64,000 bases of DNA, taken from NCBI RefSeq assembly GCF_001874645.1, contig NZ_CP017887.1:186001-250000 (forward strand), written 5' to 3'. Shown piece after piece: positions 45,123 to 55,214 of this stretch. The DNA is from Pseudomonas frederiksbergensis. Its GTDB lineage: Bacteria > Pseudomonadota > Gammaproteobacteria > Pseudomonadales > Pseudomonadaceae. Made by a program: the position numbers and the translations under genes. The stretch's first letter is position 1. Every line of letters begins with the position of its first letter. The notes beneath the pieces were generated by a model that was not told the origin of the DNA, did no database searches, and saw nothing but the letters and a program-made list of their open reading frames with translations.

Positions 45123-46021
45123 TTGGACATGGTCAGGTTGTTGCTCAAGTCGAACACCCCAAACAGCTTCATGGTTATTCTCTTTTTTTTGGTATCTCCG
45201 GAGCACTTAGGTTTGCCTGAGTCCCCCGTAGCACGCCCTGAAGAAAGAGGAAGTTTCCTGACCTTAATAGAGCAGGCAAAAAACTCCCGACCGTATGCGT
45301 CTACGCTGCAAACAGCACCATATCCAAAACACTGCTTAATCAAAGTGAAAAACTCTGAATAACGCTTTCAGCCTTCAGACGGCTTTGATCCATCCTTGAT
45401 CAGGTGCACAACAAACATCGCCAATGTTGTGACTCCTGGGTCGGTACGCTTGTCACGTCAATGCCCAGCCCAGCGTTGAGTACTACCCGCCGTAAACCAG
45501 GCATTCGCCACTGGATCAATACGCGTAAGCCCAGCGTGGGTGACACAGTCACTCGACCTTCTGTAACTCAGCAGCAGACCGCTTGCCTGCTAACAGTGGT
45601 TTGGGGGACGAGTCACTATGGGAGCTCACGCGCAGATGGCGCTCAGTAAAAACGGCTAAAGTGGACATACCTAAGCGGCCGGTACAATCTGCCCCAGTGA
45701 CTCAGCCACGTGGGGTCGGTTGGTTGGTAGCTCGCGAATGTATTGGTGATGAACTGATCGAAATTCATCTGGCCGGTTTGTTTGAATGCCGCTATAGCGG
45801 CATTTCGAAGGATCTAGTGGTCTACCGGAGATGTTTTTTCAGCGCCCCCAAAAGGCGAACGACTTCTTTGATTACGGTCTCGGTGTTGTGAGCATCGGTA
45901 CGCGGCTCTGTCCCCCCCCATGGACGCCCCCCTGAAAGACAGGACACCGTTTCCCCCTTAACATAATGGATAAGCAACCGACGCCCGCAAGGCCTCAGTC
46001 ACTGAAAGGTACTTCGATGAA
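45123..46021. other. 900-bp stretch without a supported gene
   Basis: Only short open frames occur. A fusion start (MKLFGVF..., minus strand) is at the left. A 41-codon minus-strand frame (MNFDQFITNTFASYQ..., about 45643-45768) and a small dyad (GCCGCTATAGCGGC near 45.79 kb) were noticed. No family was recognised. It probably holds a deletion scar and the 3' side of the T6SS cluster. Confidence 0.5.
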
Positions 46022-47002
46022 CTAACCGATCCATTGGCGCCAGGAGGACGGAGCCGCCATGGCATCACGAAGTTGGCGCGCGGTGATGTCGCGTGCGCGA
46101 GGATCAAAACTCAACGCTGCTCGCAGGGCTGGCCAGCAGTGTCTTGGCAAGCATCGGGGCGCTCGCAATTGACGATCCAGATGCAACTGCTGAGCTTGCG
46201 TCGATGGCATGCGGCGAAACGGGTGCGTGCCGGCGGCCAGTTCATAGAGCAGGCACGCCACCGCGTAGATATCCGCACGGGCGGTCAACGGTTGACCTTC
46301 GAACAACTCAGGCGCGGCATAGCCTGGGGTCCAGGCATCGAAGCGGTTGCGACTCAGGTGCGGCAGGCCGTGCAAGACACCCTCCTCGGCCTGGCCCAAG
46401 CCGAAATCAAATAACCGTACCCCCTCCTCGCTCAGCATCACGTTGCTTGGTTTAAGATCGCCGTGCAGCACACCGCGAGCATGGGAGTGCGCTAACGCGT
46501 CGAGCAATGGCAGTGCTATGCCGCACAACTCCTTCCAGGGCAACCCCAGTGGCCGCTCACAGAGCAGTTTGTCCAGGGTCATTCCATGCATGAGCTCCAT
46601 GGTAATGAAAGCCCTCTGGCAGCGTGTATCCACCTCAAAGCTATGCAGACGCAACACGTTTTCGTGGCGCAGTCGCTGGGTCAAGGCAAATTCGCTATAG
46701 AGCAAGGCACTGGCGTCCGGCGATTCGGCAAACTCGTCACTGAGCACTTTCAGCGCTATATAAGGTGCAGGATCGCCGTACTGCTCGTGTAACAAGTCCC
46801 ACGCACGATAAACCGTGCCCATACCTCCTGCACCGAGTACGCGCTCGACGCGATAACGGCCGACCAAGACATCAGGCAACGGCCCCATACTGATCCGTTC
46901 CGGTGCAAGTGCCGCAACACCCGGTTGCGGCTTGGCGAACGCAAAGTAAGTCAGGTCGCTGGCAGCGTCGACACTCTTCAGCCCGTCATCAAGCTCGTTC
47001 AT
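46022..47002 (-). CDS. stk1: T6SS-associated Ser/Thr protein kinase (Stk1-like)
   Basis: 326-aa Hanks-type kinase. The Gly-rich loop VLGAGGMGTVYRAW, the lysine in IALKVL, catalytic HGDLKPSNVML and DFG (LFDFGLGQ) are all present, followed by YAAPELFEG and ADIYAVACLLYELAAG. No C-terminal membrane segment, unlike PpkA. The ATG of MNELDDGL was chosen because its overlap with the phosphatase stop (4 nt) fits the operon; the open frame upstream lacks homology. Last gene of the T6SS core as in P. aeruginosa HSI-II, where it acts with the phosphatase and FHA protein. Confidence 0.9.
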   Translation of the reverse strand: MNELDDGLKSVDAASDLTYFAFAKPQPGVAALAPERISMGPLPDVLVGRYRVERVLGAGGMGTVYRAWDLLHEQYGDPAPYIALKVLSDEFAESPDASALLYSEFALTQRLRHENVLRLHSFEVDTRCQRAFITMELMHGMTLDKLLCERPLGLPWKELCGIALPLLDALAHSHARGVLHGDLKPSNVMLSEEGVRLFDFGLGQAEEGVLHGLPHLSRNRFDAWTPGYAAPELFEGQPLTARADIYAVACLLYELAAGTHPFRRMPSTQAQQLHLDRQLRAPRCLPRHCWPALRAALSFDPRARDITARQLRDAMAAPSSWRQWIG

Positions 47003-47727
47003 TGGCGGACAACAATGGCCGTCAGGTTGTCCCGCGCCGCACCGCGCAAAGCGCCCTCGAACAGCCGTTCGAGGGCGCGCGCGGGGGCCGGCAAGCTCAA
47101 GGCACGGCCCATCTCGTCGCTCCCCACCTCCTGATACAAGCCATCGCTGCACAGTAAAAACGTATCGCCTGGATAAACCTTGAGTTCAAGCACCTCAAGC
47201 GTCAATTGCTCGGCCGCCCCGACCGCACGGGTCAAGGCATGCGCGGCGGGATGGGCACGGGCGTCTTCGACGCTCATCTGTTGCTCGTCGATGAGTTGCT
47301 GTTGCAGCGAGTGGTCCTTGGACAGTTGATACAACCGCTCGCCGCGCCACAGGTAGCAACGGCTATCCCCCGCCCAAATGCAGGCCGCACGATCACCTTC
47401 GACCAACAGCACCACCACGGTGCTGCCCATAATGTTGTCCGACCGTGCAGCGGTGACCGTCAACTCCCGACCCATGCGTCGATTGAGCCAATGCAGACAC
47501 TGGCGCACCTCTTTGAGGCGCCCCTCAAAACTGTCCTGCATCGACATCTGCGCGAAGCTTGCAACGATCAACTGGCTGGCGACATCCCCTCGATGATGGC
47601 CTCCCATACCATCCGCGACCACCCACAAGCCTTGCTGTGGACGATCCAGGAAAGCATCTTCGTTGCGCGCCCGAACCTTGCCGGCATCGGTGCGCGCAGC
47701 GCTGCGCCAGGAACTGGCAACCAGCAT
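46999..47727 (-). CDS. stp1: T6SS-associated PP2C phosphatase (Stp1-like)
   Basis: 242-aa metal-dependent Ser/Thr phosphatase. Metal-binding motifs: ARTDAGKVRARNEDAF (RxxNED), WVVADGMGGHHRGDVAS (DGMGGH), WAGDSRCYL (GDSR), LLCSDGLYQEV (SDGL) and DNLTAIVV (DN). Complete set, so active. One-base overlap with tssM and 4-nt overlap with the kinase. Reverses kinase action on T6SS regulators such as the FHA protein, by analogy with P. aeruginosa. Confidence 0.93.
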   Translation of the reverse strand: MLVASSWRSAARTDAGKVRARNEDAFLDRPQQGLWVVADGMGGHHRGDVASQLIVASFAQMSMQDSFEGRLKEVRQCLHWLNRRMGRELTVTAARSDNIMGSTVVVLLVEGDRAACIWAGDSRCYLWRGERLYQLSKDHSLQQQLIDEQQMSVEDARAHPAAHALTRAVGAAEQLTLEVLELKVYPGDTFLLCSDGLYQEVGSDEMGRALSLPAPARALERLFEGALRGAARDNLTAIVVRQ

Positions 47728-50700
47728 CAGAGCTGCACCGGCATACGGAAGGTGCGCAGCACGCCCATGTCGAACGGGTTCGGCGTGCGCTGGCTGGTCA
47801 GCAAGTAGTTGGCGCGCAGGCCACCGACGTCCGCCTTCAGCACCAGCACGTCACGACCGCTGAGGTACTCGGTCTGCATCAGGTCGAACAGACGGAACAG
47901 CGACCACGGGCCGGAGTTCTTCTCGATGCCGATCGGGCGGCCGGCCATCTTGTCCATCACCAGGCTGGTGCGCCCGTCTTCAGCGTCGGTTGGCCATTTG
48001 AACGACACCGGCACAATCGGGCCGTGACGGTATTCGATGGTCTTGTCGCCGAATTTGAACTCGGAACGGCTGACGGCCGGGTCGAGGGTGTACGGCTCCA
48101 GTTTGAACTGCACTTGCGGCTCGGCCGGGTTGATCGAGAAGAAGCTTTGGCGGATCACTTGTGCCGCGGCCATCTGGTCGAGGTAGACCTTGGAGATCGG
48201 CATGCTGTGACCGTCAATGCTGCGCAGACGGTAGTTGCCCGGATCGCCACTCACAAACGGACGCATGTAGGTATCGAAGAACCGATCGGCAATGCCCTGC
48301 GCCTTGAAGAATTCGCGGAAGTCACTGATCGCCACGTCGCTGGTGCTGTGGGCGCTGAACGGGTAGCGCTTGTTGATCGCCTTGCCGTAGAAGCTGTACA
48401 GCTCGTTTTGATAACGCTGGTTCAGGTACTGGTAGGAATCGTTGAGCACCAGACGCCAGGTGTCTTCAGCCAGCACGTTGAACCACACGCTGACCGGGCG
48501 CGGCAGACGATTCGAAGCATTACGCAGGTTGCTCAGCGCATCACGCTGGCCGCTCATGCGGGTCTTGGCCATTTCGAACGCGGCCTGCTCTGGCGCACTG
48601 GCGCGCGCAAGGCTCGACAGCTGCATTTGCAGGTCGTTGAGCGCCGTCAGCGCCGGGGTCAAATCAGCGGCCGGGCCGTTGTTGTCATCCAGCAAACGGT
48701 GCAGCGGTTCGAAGCGGCGTTGCAGGGATTTCTTCGCGGTGTCCGGCAGGTTTTTGATCGCGGCCATGTCCGAGGCTTTGTCCGCGGCGGCAGACGCCAG
48801 TTTGCCCAGCTTGCCCAACTTGCCTTTCTGCTCGCCCAGTGCGGCAGCGGCATCAGCCGCTTGATCGACCGCCTCGGCTTCTGCCGGGAACCGGGTGTTC
48901 TCGCGCACTTCCACCAGCAGTTGCAGCACCGGCGAGTTGGCCGAGGTCAGGCCCGCCAGTTGCTCGGCGCCCTCACTGAAATCGCTGATCGGAGGCAGTG
49001 CAACCTGGCCCACGGCTTCGCTCCAGAAGTTGGCGTAGTCGCGGAAATACAGTTGCTCCAGCTCGACCATCAGGCGACGCAAGTCCATGCCGCTGATGCC
49101 CGAACCTTCGCCCAATACCCAGTTGTCACGCAGGATGTCGGTGACCAGCGCACTGCCCTGCACCGAGAAATACTGCTGATAACCCTGCTGGGTGTAGAAG
49201 CCCGGAATCACGTAATCGGTGCCGACAAACAGCGCACCTTGCGGGCCCAGGTGTTGGCTCAAGCGGTATTCCGGCAGATCGCGGGCCTGCTCGCGCAGCA
49301 TCCGGTAAACCACGTTGGCCAGCGACTCGCTGCGCAACACCTGACGCGCCTGAGCCACCAGTTGATCGTTCAGCGGGTAGATAAACGGGAGCTTGAGCAA
49401 ACGCTCGAAGTGCGTGTTCAAGCCGTTTTGCACCGCGGTGTTGCCGGCGTAACGCAGGGACCAGTCAGTCGCGACCCAGTCCTTGAGCCACACCGCATCG
49501 CGGCGATCTTTCATGTTCAGCATCAGGTACGCACGCAAGCTGTTGAGCAGGCGTTCGCGGTCCTTCATGTTGGCGCGGATCTGCCCTTCCAGCAGGGTCG
49601 CAACCTTCGGCAGCAATTGCTTTTCGAGCTCGCGCTCGTAAGCCGCCTTGACCACCGGGTTGACGTCTTCGCCCTGATACAGACCGCCACGCTCGTGGTA
49701 ACCCACGTCGCCCTTTTTCGGGAACGCCTGGGTCGCCGCGTAGCTGGTGTCGAGGGTCTTCAGTACCGCCATCGAATCATCACGGGCGGTCAGGGCCGAG
49801 CGCTGTTGCGTCCAGGTTTGCGCCAGGTTGCGCAGGTTTTCCAGGCGCTCATAGTTGGCCGAGAAACCGCTCGCCCACAGCAGGCCGAACAGGCCCAACG
49901 CCGCCAATGCACCCACATACAACGCACGCTGGCCCCAATGGATGCGGCTGCGTTCACGCTTGTCCAGACCGGCCAGATCGGCCTCGGGGAAAATCACCCG
50001 GCTGAGCAAGTGGTGAATGAACCGCGAACGGCCGCTGCGCAGGGTCGGTAATACGCCGGAATTGATCCCCAGATTGGCGCCGATGCCGGCGGTGGTCTGG
50101 TCCATTTCCTGGGTCAGGTGCGGTGCGCTGGTCAGGTAGAAACCGCGCAACTGGCTGACACGTTGATAACGGTTGCCGGTGAACGCCATGTCGACGAACA
50201 GGCACAGGCGCTCGCCGATCTGCCCCAGTTGATGCGGGAAATCGAGGATGCGGCCACGGCGCTGGGTGTCGCGCTCCTGGTGCATGCGCATGATCACCTG
50301 GCTGTTGAGGCGACGCAGCAGCTCTTCGAACTCGGCGCGCAGCACGGTGACGTCGGTACCGCTCTGCTCTTTGCGGAAGCTGGTGCCGAGCACCTGATCG
50401 CTTTCTTCGCGGGTCAGTTGATCGAAGAACTCATCGAAACCGAGCAGCTTGTCCGCCTTGCTCAGCACCAGATAAACCGGCACGTCGACATGCAGTTTCT
50501 GATGCACGTCTTGCAGGCGCGCACGCACTTGGCGAGCCAGCGGATCAAGGTCTTGCTCGGCATCGCCCAGCAGCATTTCCACGGGGATGGTCACCAGCAC
50601 GCCGTTCAACGGACGGTTGCGACGACGCTTGCGCAGCAGGTCGAGCAAGGTGCTCCAGGCGCTGCCGTCAACTTCGGCATCCGCTTGGGTGAGGTAGCGC

Positions 50701-51269
50701 CCGGCGGTGTCGATCAACACACCGTGGTCGGCGAAGTACCAGTCGCAATGACGGGTGCCAAGGGTGTCGCGGGTCAGTTTGCGGTCGATCTTGTTGATCG
50801 GAAACTCGAGGCCCGAGAAGTCCAGCAGACTGGTCTTGCCGCTGCCCTGCGGGCCGATCAGCAAGTACCACGGCAAATCGCTGCGCCAGCGTTCGCTGCG
50901 GCCGCGATAGAGGCTCGAGGTCTTCAGGGTTTTCAGGGCGTCCTTGAAACGCTCCTTCAACTCCTTCTGCGCTTCGTCGATCAACTCTTCACGACGGATA
51001 CGGTCCTGACCGTCTTCGGTGTCTTTGACGGCTTTTTTACGCACACCGGCGCGCCAGCTGACGAAGACCATGGTCAGGCCCCAGATCAGGAACAGCACAC
51101 TGATGGTCAGCAGGCGGGAGGTCGAACCTTCCCAGAACTTGTAGTCATCGACGGCCAACAGCGGCCCGACAAACCAGACCAGCAGTGCGACGAACAGCAC
51201 CAGCAGCAAGGTCCAGACCCAGGTCTGGCGCACGAACGCGCCGACTTTCTTGAAAAACTTTTTCATCAC
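47727..51269 (-). CDS. tssM: T6SS membrane-complex protein TssM (IcmF)
   Basis: 1,180-aa inner-membrane protein with a large periplasmic domain linking TssL to the lipoprotein TssJ. Two N-terminal helices (VWTLLLVLFVALLVWFVGPLL and LLTISVLFLIWGLTMVFVS), then a cytoplasmic NTPase with Walker A GPQGSGKTS (about 139-147) and LSKADKLLGFDEFF. A third helix (ALYVGALAALGLFGLLWASGFS) leads to the periplasmic part; the C-terminal IcmF domain ends with PVSFKWPTDAEDGRTSLVMDKM. Walker motif intact, unlike in some TssM. A long antisense open frame is a composition artefact. Confidence 0.96.
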   Translation of the reverse strand: MMKKFFKKVGAFVRQTWVWTLLLVLFVALLVWFVGPLLAVDDYKFWEGSTSRLLTISVLFLIWGLTMVFVSWRAGVRKKAVKDTEDGQDRIRREELIDEAQKELKERFKDALKTLKTSSLYRGRSERWRSDLPWYLLIGPQGSGKTSLLDFSGLEFPINKIDRKLTRDTLGTRHCDWYFADHGVLIDTAGRYLTQADAEVDGSAWSTLLDLLRKRRRNRPLNGVLVTIPVEMLLGDAEQDLDPLARQVRARLQDVHQKLHVDVPVYLVLSKADKLLGFDEFFDQLTREESDQVLGTSFRKEQSGTDVTVLRAEFEELLRRLNSQVIMRMHQERDTQRRGRILDFPHQLGQIGERLCLFVDMAFTGNRYQRVSQLRGFYLTSAPHLTQEMDQTTAGIGANLGINSGVLPTLRSGRSRFIHHLLSRVIFPEADLAGLDKRERSRIHWGQRALYVGALAALGLFGLLWASGFSANYERLENLRNLAQTWTQQRSALTARDDSMAVLKTLDTSYAATQAFPKKGDVGYHERGGLYQGEDVNPVVKAAYERELEKQLLPKVATLLEGQIRANMKDRERLLNSLRAYLMLNMKDRRDAVWLKDWVATDWSLRYAGNTAVQNGLNTHFERLLKLPFIYPLNDQLVAQARQVLRSESLANVVYRMLREQARDLPEYRLSQHLGPQGALFVGTDYVIPGFYTQQGYQQYFSVQGSALVTDILRDNWVLGEGSGISGMDLRRLMVELEQLYFRDYANFWSEAVGQVALPPISDFSEGAEQLAGLTSANSPVLQLLVEVRENTRFPAEAEAVDQAADAAAALGEQKGKLGKLGKLASAAADKASDMAAIKNLPDTAKKSLQRRFEPLHRLLDDNNGPAADLTPALTALNDLQMQLSSLARASAPEQAAFEMAKTRMSGQRDALSNLRNASNRLPRPVSVWFNVLAEDTWRLVLNDSYQYLNQRYQNELYSFYGKAINKRYPFSAHSTSDVAISDFREFFKAQGIADRFFDTYMRPFVSGDPGNYRLRSIDGHSMPISKVYLDQMAAAQVIRQSFFSINPAEPQVQFKLEPYTLDPAVSRSEFKFGDKTIEYRHGPIVPVSFKWPTDAEDGRTSLVMDKMAGRPIGIEKNSGPWSLFRLFDLMQTEYLSGRDVLVLKADVGGLRANYLLTSQRTPNPFDMGVLRTFRMPVQL

Positions 51270-51279
51270 ACGTCCCTGT

Positions 51280-52155
51280 TTACGGCTGCGACAGCGGCTG
51301 GGCCGCGGCGGAATCCAGCGGCTGATAAGGTTGCAGAACGGTGTCGCGCTGCTCGCCCAAGACCCAGGCGAACCCCGAATACATCACCACCAGGCAGACC
51401 ACGGTGAACAGCACCACCATCCACGCCGGCACGATGCGCACCAGGCTGCGACGTTGATCGTTCAAGCCCTCCCAATGCGGCGACAGTTCGCGTGGCACGT
51501 CGCCGCGCAGCTGACGAATCTGCCGATACAAGGCGTCGCGGATGCCTTCGAGTTCGAGCATGCCGCGTGCCTGTACGCGGTACTTGCCTTCGAAACCGAG
51601 GGACAGGCACAGGTACATCAGCTCCAGCATCGGCAGGTGCTTGACCGGGTTTTTCGACAGACGATCCAGCAGCTGGAAGAACTTCTCGCCACCGAAGGTT
51701 TCGTTGTGGAAGCTGCTGAGCAGGCTCATCTGCGACCACTCGCTTTCGTTGCCCCACGGCGTGGTCACGACGGCTTCGTCGACCACGGTGCAGAGCACGT
51801 AACGCGCGGCCATCACCTGGCTGCTTTCGGCGCCGTTGTGCAGCGCGCGCACTTCAAACAGTTTCAGCCCGGCGGTCAGGCGCTCGTTGAGCGCGTACAG
51901 GTCTTCGCGGCTGTCGCTGTGCTTTAGGCGCACCACCTCCGACAACAGGTCGGAACCGGCGGCCACCAGCGAATTGAGGCTGATGTTGAAGGCCTCTGCC
52001 GGGCGCAGGCGCGCGGCGTAGATCATCCGCTCTTCCAGTTGTTCGAAACGTGGCGGCGCGGCGAAGTCGGTCAGCGGACTTTGCGCCGGGCCATGGCCCT
52101 GGCGGTCGAGCAAGACGGTCTTATCGTCCTGATGGTGTTCCATGTCCTTGATCAT
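51280..52155 (-). CDS. tssL: T6SS membrane-complex protein TssL (DotU)
   Basis: 291-aa DotU-family protein with a cytoplasmic N-terminal domain (NISLNSLVAAGSDLLSEVVRLKH; AARYVLCTVVDEAVVTTPWG; SSFHNETFGGEKFFQLLDRL) and a single C-terminal membrane helix (WMVVLFTVVCLVVMYSGFAWVLG). No OmpA-like extension. Binds TssM and TssK. Located between tssK and tssM. A second ATG four codons in (MEHHQDD) is an alternative start. Confidence 0.95.
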   Translation of the reverse strand: MIKDMEHHQDDKTVLLDRQGHGPAQSPLTDFAAPPRFEQLEERMIYAARLRPAEAFNISLNSLVAAGSDLLSEVVRLKHSDSREDLYALNERLTAGLKLFEVRALHNGAESSQVMAARYVLCTVVDEAVVTTPWGNESEWSQMSLLSSFHNETFGGEKFFQLLDRLSKNPVKHLPMLELMYLCLSLGFEGKYRVQARGMLELEGIRDALYRQIRQLRGDVPRELSPHWEGLNDQRRSLVRIVPAWMVVLFTVVCLVVMYSGFAWVLGEQRDTVLQPYQPLDSAAAQPLSQP

Positions 52156-52160
52156 GTCGG

Positions 52161-53492
52161 TCAGTTCCTGATGGCCCAGAATTTCAGTTCAAGCTCGGCG
52201 AATTCGCCGGACACGTGGAACGCGAAGCCGCCGGAGCGCTCCAGTTGTGCCAGGTCTTCGGAACTGAGTTCGAGGATGAAATAGGTTTTGTTGGAGTGGA
52301 ACGCGATCTGCCGTGGGGCCACCGGCAACGGTTTGACCTTGATGCCCGGCAGGTGCAGGTTGACCAGTTGGCGGATGCGCTCCACCGGGCCGACCTTGAG
52401 GTGCGCCGGCAAGCGGTGGCGCAGTTCTTCAGAATCGCAGTTGGCGCTGGCCGCGAGCACGAACGACGCCGAGCCCAACAGTTTGTGGTCGTGCAACGGC
52501 GAGACGATGATCCCGTACTGACGCGCTTGCAGCACCAGCTCGATGGCGTGCTGTTCAAGCACCATCGACAGCACCTGACGGATCGCTTCCATCAGTTTGC
52601 GGAAGCTCGCGCCCTGGTCGCTGTGCTGGTAACGGCTGTCCAGACGCGGGCGTTTGCTGTCGCTGGAGAAGGTCGCCAGATCACCGAGCATGGTCAGCAG
52701 CGCGCGGTACAACTCTTCCGGATGAACCTGTTCCAGACCGAGGTAATGACGCAGCAGCAACTCGGTGCGGTTGATCAGTTGCAGCATCATGAAGTCGCCG
52801 ACTTCCGCGCCACCGACCTTGCCGTTGGAGCGGATGCGCTCGGCGATGGTGTCGCCCCGGTGACCGAGCATGCTGATCACTTCCTTCAGGCACGACAGCA
52901 AATAGCTGGAGGAATGCGCCTGAATGTAGGTCGGCACGAAATCCGGATCGAGGCTGATCACGCCATCGGGCGTGGTATCCAGCACATCGCAGATTTTCAG
53001 CTTCACGTAGGCCTGATCGCTCTGCTGCTCGCCGAGCAACAGTTTGAAGTCCGGGCGGCCGCAGCTGACCTGGCTGGCGGAATCGTCGCCAGCGTTGGAG
53101 TCGGCCACTTCGGCTTCGTACGCGGTGTAGCGCGCCAGCACGTCGGATTGCTCCGGGCGGCGCGACTCGATGTGGTTACCGGTGACCAGCGGCAACGCCA
53201 GGTAAATCGGCGTGTTGCCGGTGTTCGGCGGCACGTCCAGCGCCAGCGGTTCGGTGTTGCCACCGAGTTCGAACAGGCTGCCGTCCGGCAGAATCCCCGA
53301 GGCCTGGCTGATCACCAGTTTGCCCATGTTGAGGAACTGCAAATCGATGTCGAGATTGAGGAAACCCCAGGTGTAACTGCCCAGCAACTGCGTGCGGGTT
53401 TTCATCTGGTGGTCGTAGTAGCGATCGTTGTGCTGGAAGTGCTGCGGACGCAGCAGCATGCCTTCCTGCCAAATGACTTTATGGGAATTCAT
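52161..53492 (-). CDS. tssK: T6SS baseplate protein TssK
   Basis: 443-aa TssK, which attaches the baseplate to the membrane complex. Clear opening HKVIWQEGMLLRPQHFQHNDRYYDHQM; middle block ADFVPTYIQAHSS-like; end GFAFHVSGEFAELELKFWAIRN. The stop-start distance to tssJ is only a few bases, so co-translated. Complete. Confidence 0.96.
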   Translation of the reverse strand: MNSHKVIWQEGMLLRPQHFQHNDRYYDHQMKTRTQLLGSYTWGFLNLDIDLQFLNMGKLVISQASGILPDGSLFELGGNTEPLALDVPPNTGNTPIYLALPLVTGNHIESRRPEQSDVLARYTAYEAEVADSNAGDDSASQVSCGRPDFKLLLGEQQSDQAYVKLKICDVLDTTPDGVISLDPDFVPTYIQAHSSSYLLSCLKEVISMLGHRGDTIAERIRSNGKVGGAEVGDFMMLQLINRTELLLRHYLGLEQVHPEELYRALLTMLGDLATFSSDSKRPRLDSRYQHSDQGASFRKLMEAIRQVLSMVLEQHAIELVLQARQYGIIVSPLHDHKLLGSASFVLAASANCDSEELRHRLPAHLKVGPVERIRQLVNLHLPGIKVKPLPVAPRQIAFHSNKTYFILELSSEDLAQLERSGGFAFHVSGEFAELELKFWAIRN

Positions 53493-53494
53493 GA

Positions 53495-54004
53495 TCAGTC
53501 ATCCGCCTTGGCGAGCTTTTCGTTGCTGTTGCGAATACCGGCCTGGTCGAGGGTCAGGTCAGCCTCGGTGACTTCCAGCGGGGTGACTTGCACCGTGTAG
53601 CGCCATTTGGTTTCCGGTAGGTCGCGATAAGCGGCGAGGATCCCCACATAGCGGCTGCCCTCCTCCACGCTGAGTTTCAGCTCGACGGTTTCGCCCGGGC
53701 GCAGTTCGAGTTCTTCGCTGGCCACCAGGTCCGGGGCCAGGGATTCCTTGGCGCGCTCGTACAGGCTGAAGAAGTCGGCGCTCTCGAACGTCACCGGGTG
53801 CTTGAGCTCGAACAGACGCACGACGATGGGCGACGGACGCCCGTTGAGGTCCGGGTTCAGCTGATCGCTGCCGGTGAGCTTCAGGTTGACCTTGGTCACT
53901 TTGGAATACGGCGACAGCGACGAGCAGCCGGCCAGCAGCACCAGCACCGCGAACGCAGTCAGCATCTTGAAAAAAGCGGTCGAGCAGCGAGACATGCGCA
54001 TCAT
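53495..54004 (-). CDS. tssJ: T6SS outer-membrane lipoprotein TssJ
   Basis: 169-aa lipoprotein: signal peptide with lipobox LLAGC (Cys about residue 26), then NLKLTGSDQLNPDLNGRPSPIVVRLFEL, the TssJ transthyretin-like fold, and WRYTVQVTPLEV near the end. Anchors TssM to the outer membrane. The start overlaps the FHA gene stop by 4 nt. Confidence 0.95.
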   Translation of the reverse strand: MMRMSRCSTAFFKMLTAFAVLVLLAGCSSLSPYSKVTKVNLKLTGSDQLNPDLNGRPSPIVVRLFELKHPVTFESADFFSLYERAKESLAPDLVASEELELRPGETVELKLSVEEGSRYVGILAAYRDLPETKWRYTVQVTPLEVTEADLTLDQAGIRNSNEKLAKADD

Positions 54005-55197
54005 CCTTGGTGGTCGGTGTGAAGGGTGGAAATCAGGCGGATCTGTTCTTCGTAGGCCTGAGCGAAGTCGCGGGCCAGCAGGCGTTCGCTCCAGTCATCG
54101 TCCTGACGCAAGGCCTGGTGATAACGACCGTACGCTCTCCAGCGGCTGCCGGAGGTGGCCAGCAACGGCTTGTTGTCGCGCTCGAAACGCAGGGTCAACT
54201 GCTGCGGCGAGAAGTGCTCCAACGTGCCGCGAACGGCGGCGCGGCTGGCGGTCAGCAAGGCCACCTGATGCGCCTGCAAATCGCGGAACGCGCGGGAGAT
54301 CGACTGCTCGGCCGGCAATTGGCCAGGCTTGTTCGGTTGCAGCAGAATGCCCAGCGCTTCGCCGGCATCGACGGCGAATTTCAGCGGGTTCTTGTTCGTG
54401 CCTTGCACGGTGGTCTGGGCCAGACGCAGTTCGTTTTTCAGTTCGCTGCGGGTGCGCAGGCTCTGCTGCAAACCGCCGACGCTTTGCTTGAGCAGGCGTG
54501 CCGCGTTCAGCGCCAGGGCTTCGCGGGCGTCGTGGTCGAGGCCTTTGAGGTCCACGCCCAGCGCTGCACCGAAGTGCTCCCAGAAACCTTCGCTTTGGCG
54601 CTCGGGCGCTTTTGCGATAGGGGTTGGCGCAGGTTCGGCGGGGGCGTTGATCAGCTCCGGCACCATCAGGCTTTCCATGTCTATGCGTGCATAGTCGGCG
54701 CGCTGACGGGTGTCCTCGATGGTGGTGCTTGGGCTGATCAGCTCTTCGATTTCCGAGTACACGCGCTCTTGCTGATCAAGGGCGTTCAGCGGGTCGAGAT
54801 CAAGGAACGCGTCATCCGGGATGATGCTGCCCGCCGCTTGTGGGCGACCGACTTCGACGTCGAAGGTCGCCGGGGCGCGCACCAGCCGCGCGCGGATCTC
54901 GAAATCACCCAGCACGTAGACACTGCCGTGTTCGATGCGCATCGGTTCGCCCTTGCGCAGGCGTGCGCCGCTCCCGCCATCCTGGACACCGTTGCTGCTG
55001 GTGTCGGTCAGGAAGAACGTCCCTTCGCGAAAGCTGATGTCCACATGGTGATTGGACAGATGACGCTTGCGGTCCGGGATGATCCAGTCGCAATCCTCGC
55101 CTCGGCCGATGACGCCGCCGGCCTGCTTGAAGGTCTTCTAACACAAGTCCGTGGGCACGAACTGCTTGGTGTTGAGCATTTCGAAAACCAGTTCCAT
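54001..55197 (-). pseudogene. fha: T6SS FHA-domain protein (Fha/TagH), in-frame TAG at codon 20
   Basis: The frame opens with MELVFEMLNTKQFVPTDLC, is stopped by TAG (55138-55140) and goes on without shift with KTFKQAGGVIGRGEDCDWIIPD, the phosphothreonine-binding FHA core (GR...KRHLSNHH), FLTDTSSNGV, and a C-terminal domain down to LISTLHTDHQG. A CAG codon (Gln) at this place would suit the family and differs by one C-to-T change. Any restart after the stop loses part of the FHA fold. In P. aeruginosa the orthologue takes part in post-translational control. If real, signalling by kinase and phosphatase would be affected. Confidence 0.85.
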
Positions 55198-55214
55198 GGT
55201 GATACTCCTTGCGG

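Noticed and set aside
45643..45768. 41-codon minus-strand frame MNFDQFITNTFASYQ...
   Set aside because: It reads like a protein start but has no convincing ribosome-binding site, no known match and no continuation.
47559..50051. 830-codon open frame antisense to tssM
   Set aside because: It mirrors the codon bias of tssM on the other strand, has no motif and starts and ends without signals. Similar long antisense frames occur over tssK, tssF, tssH and fha.
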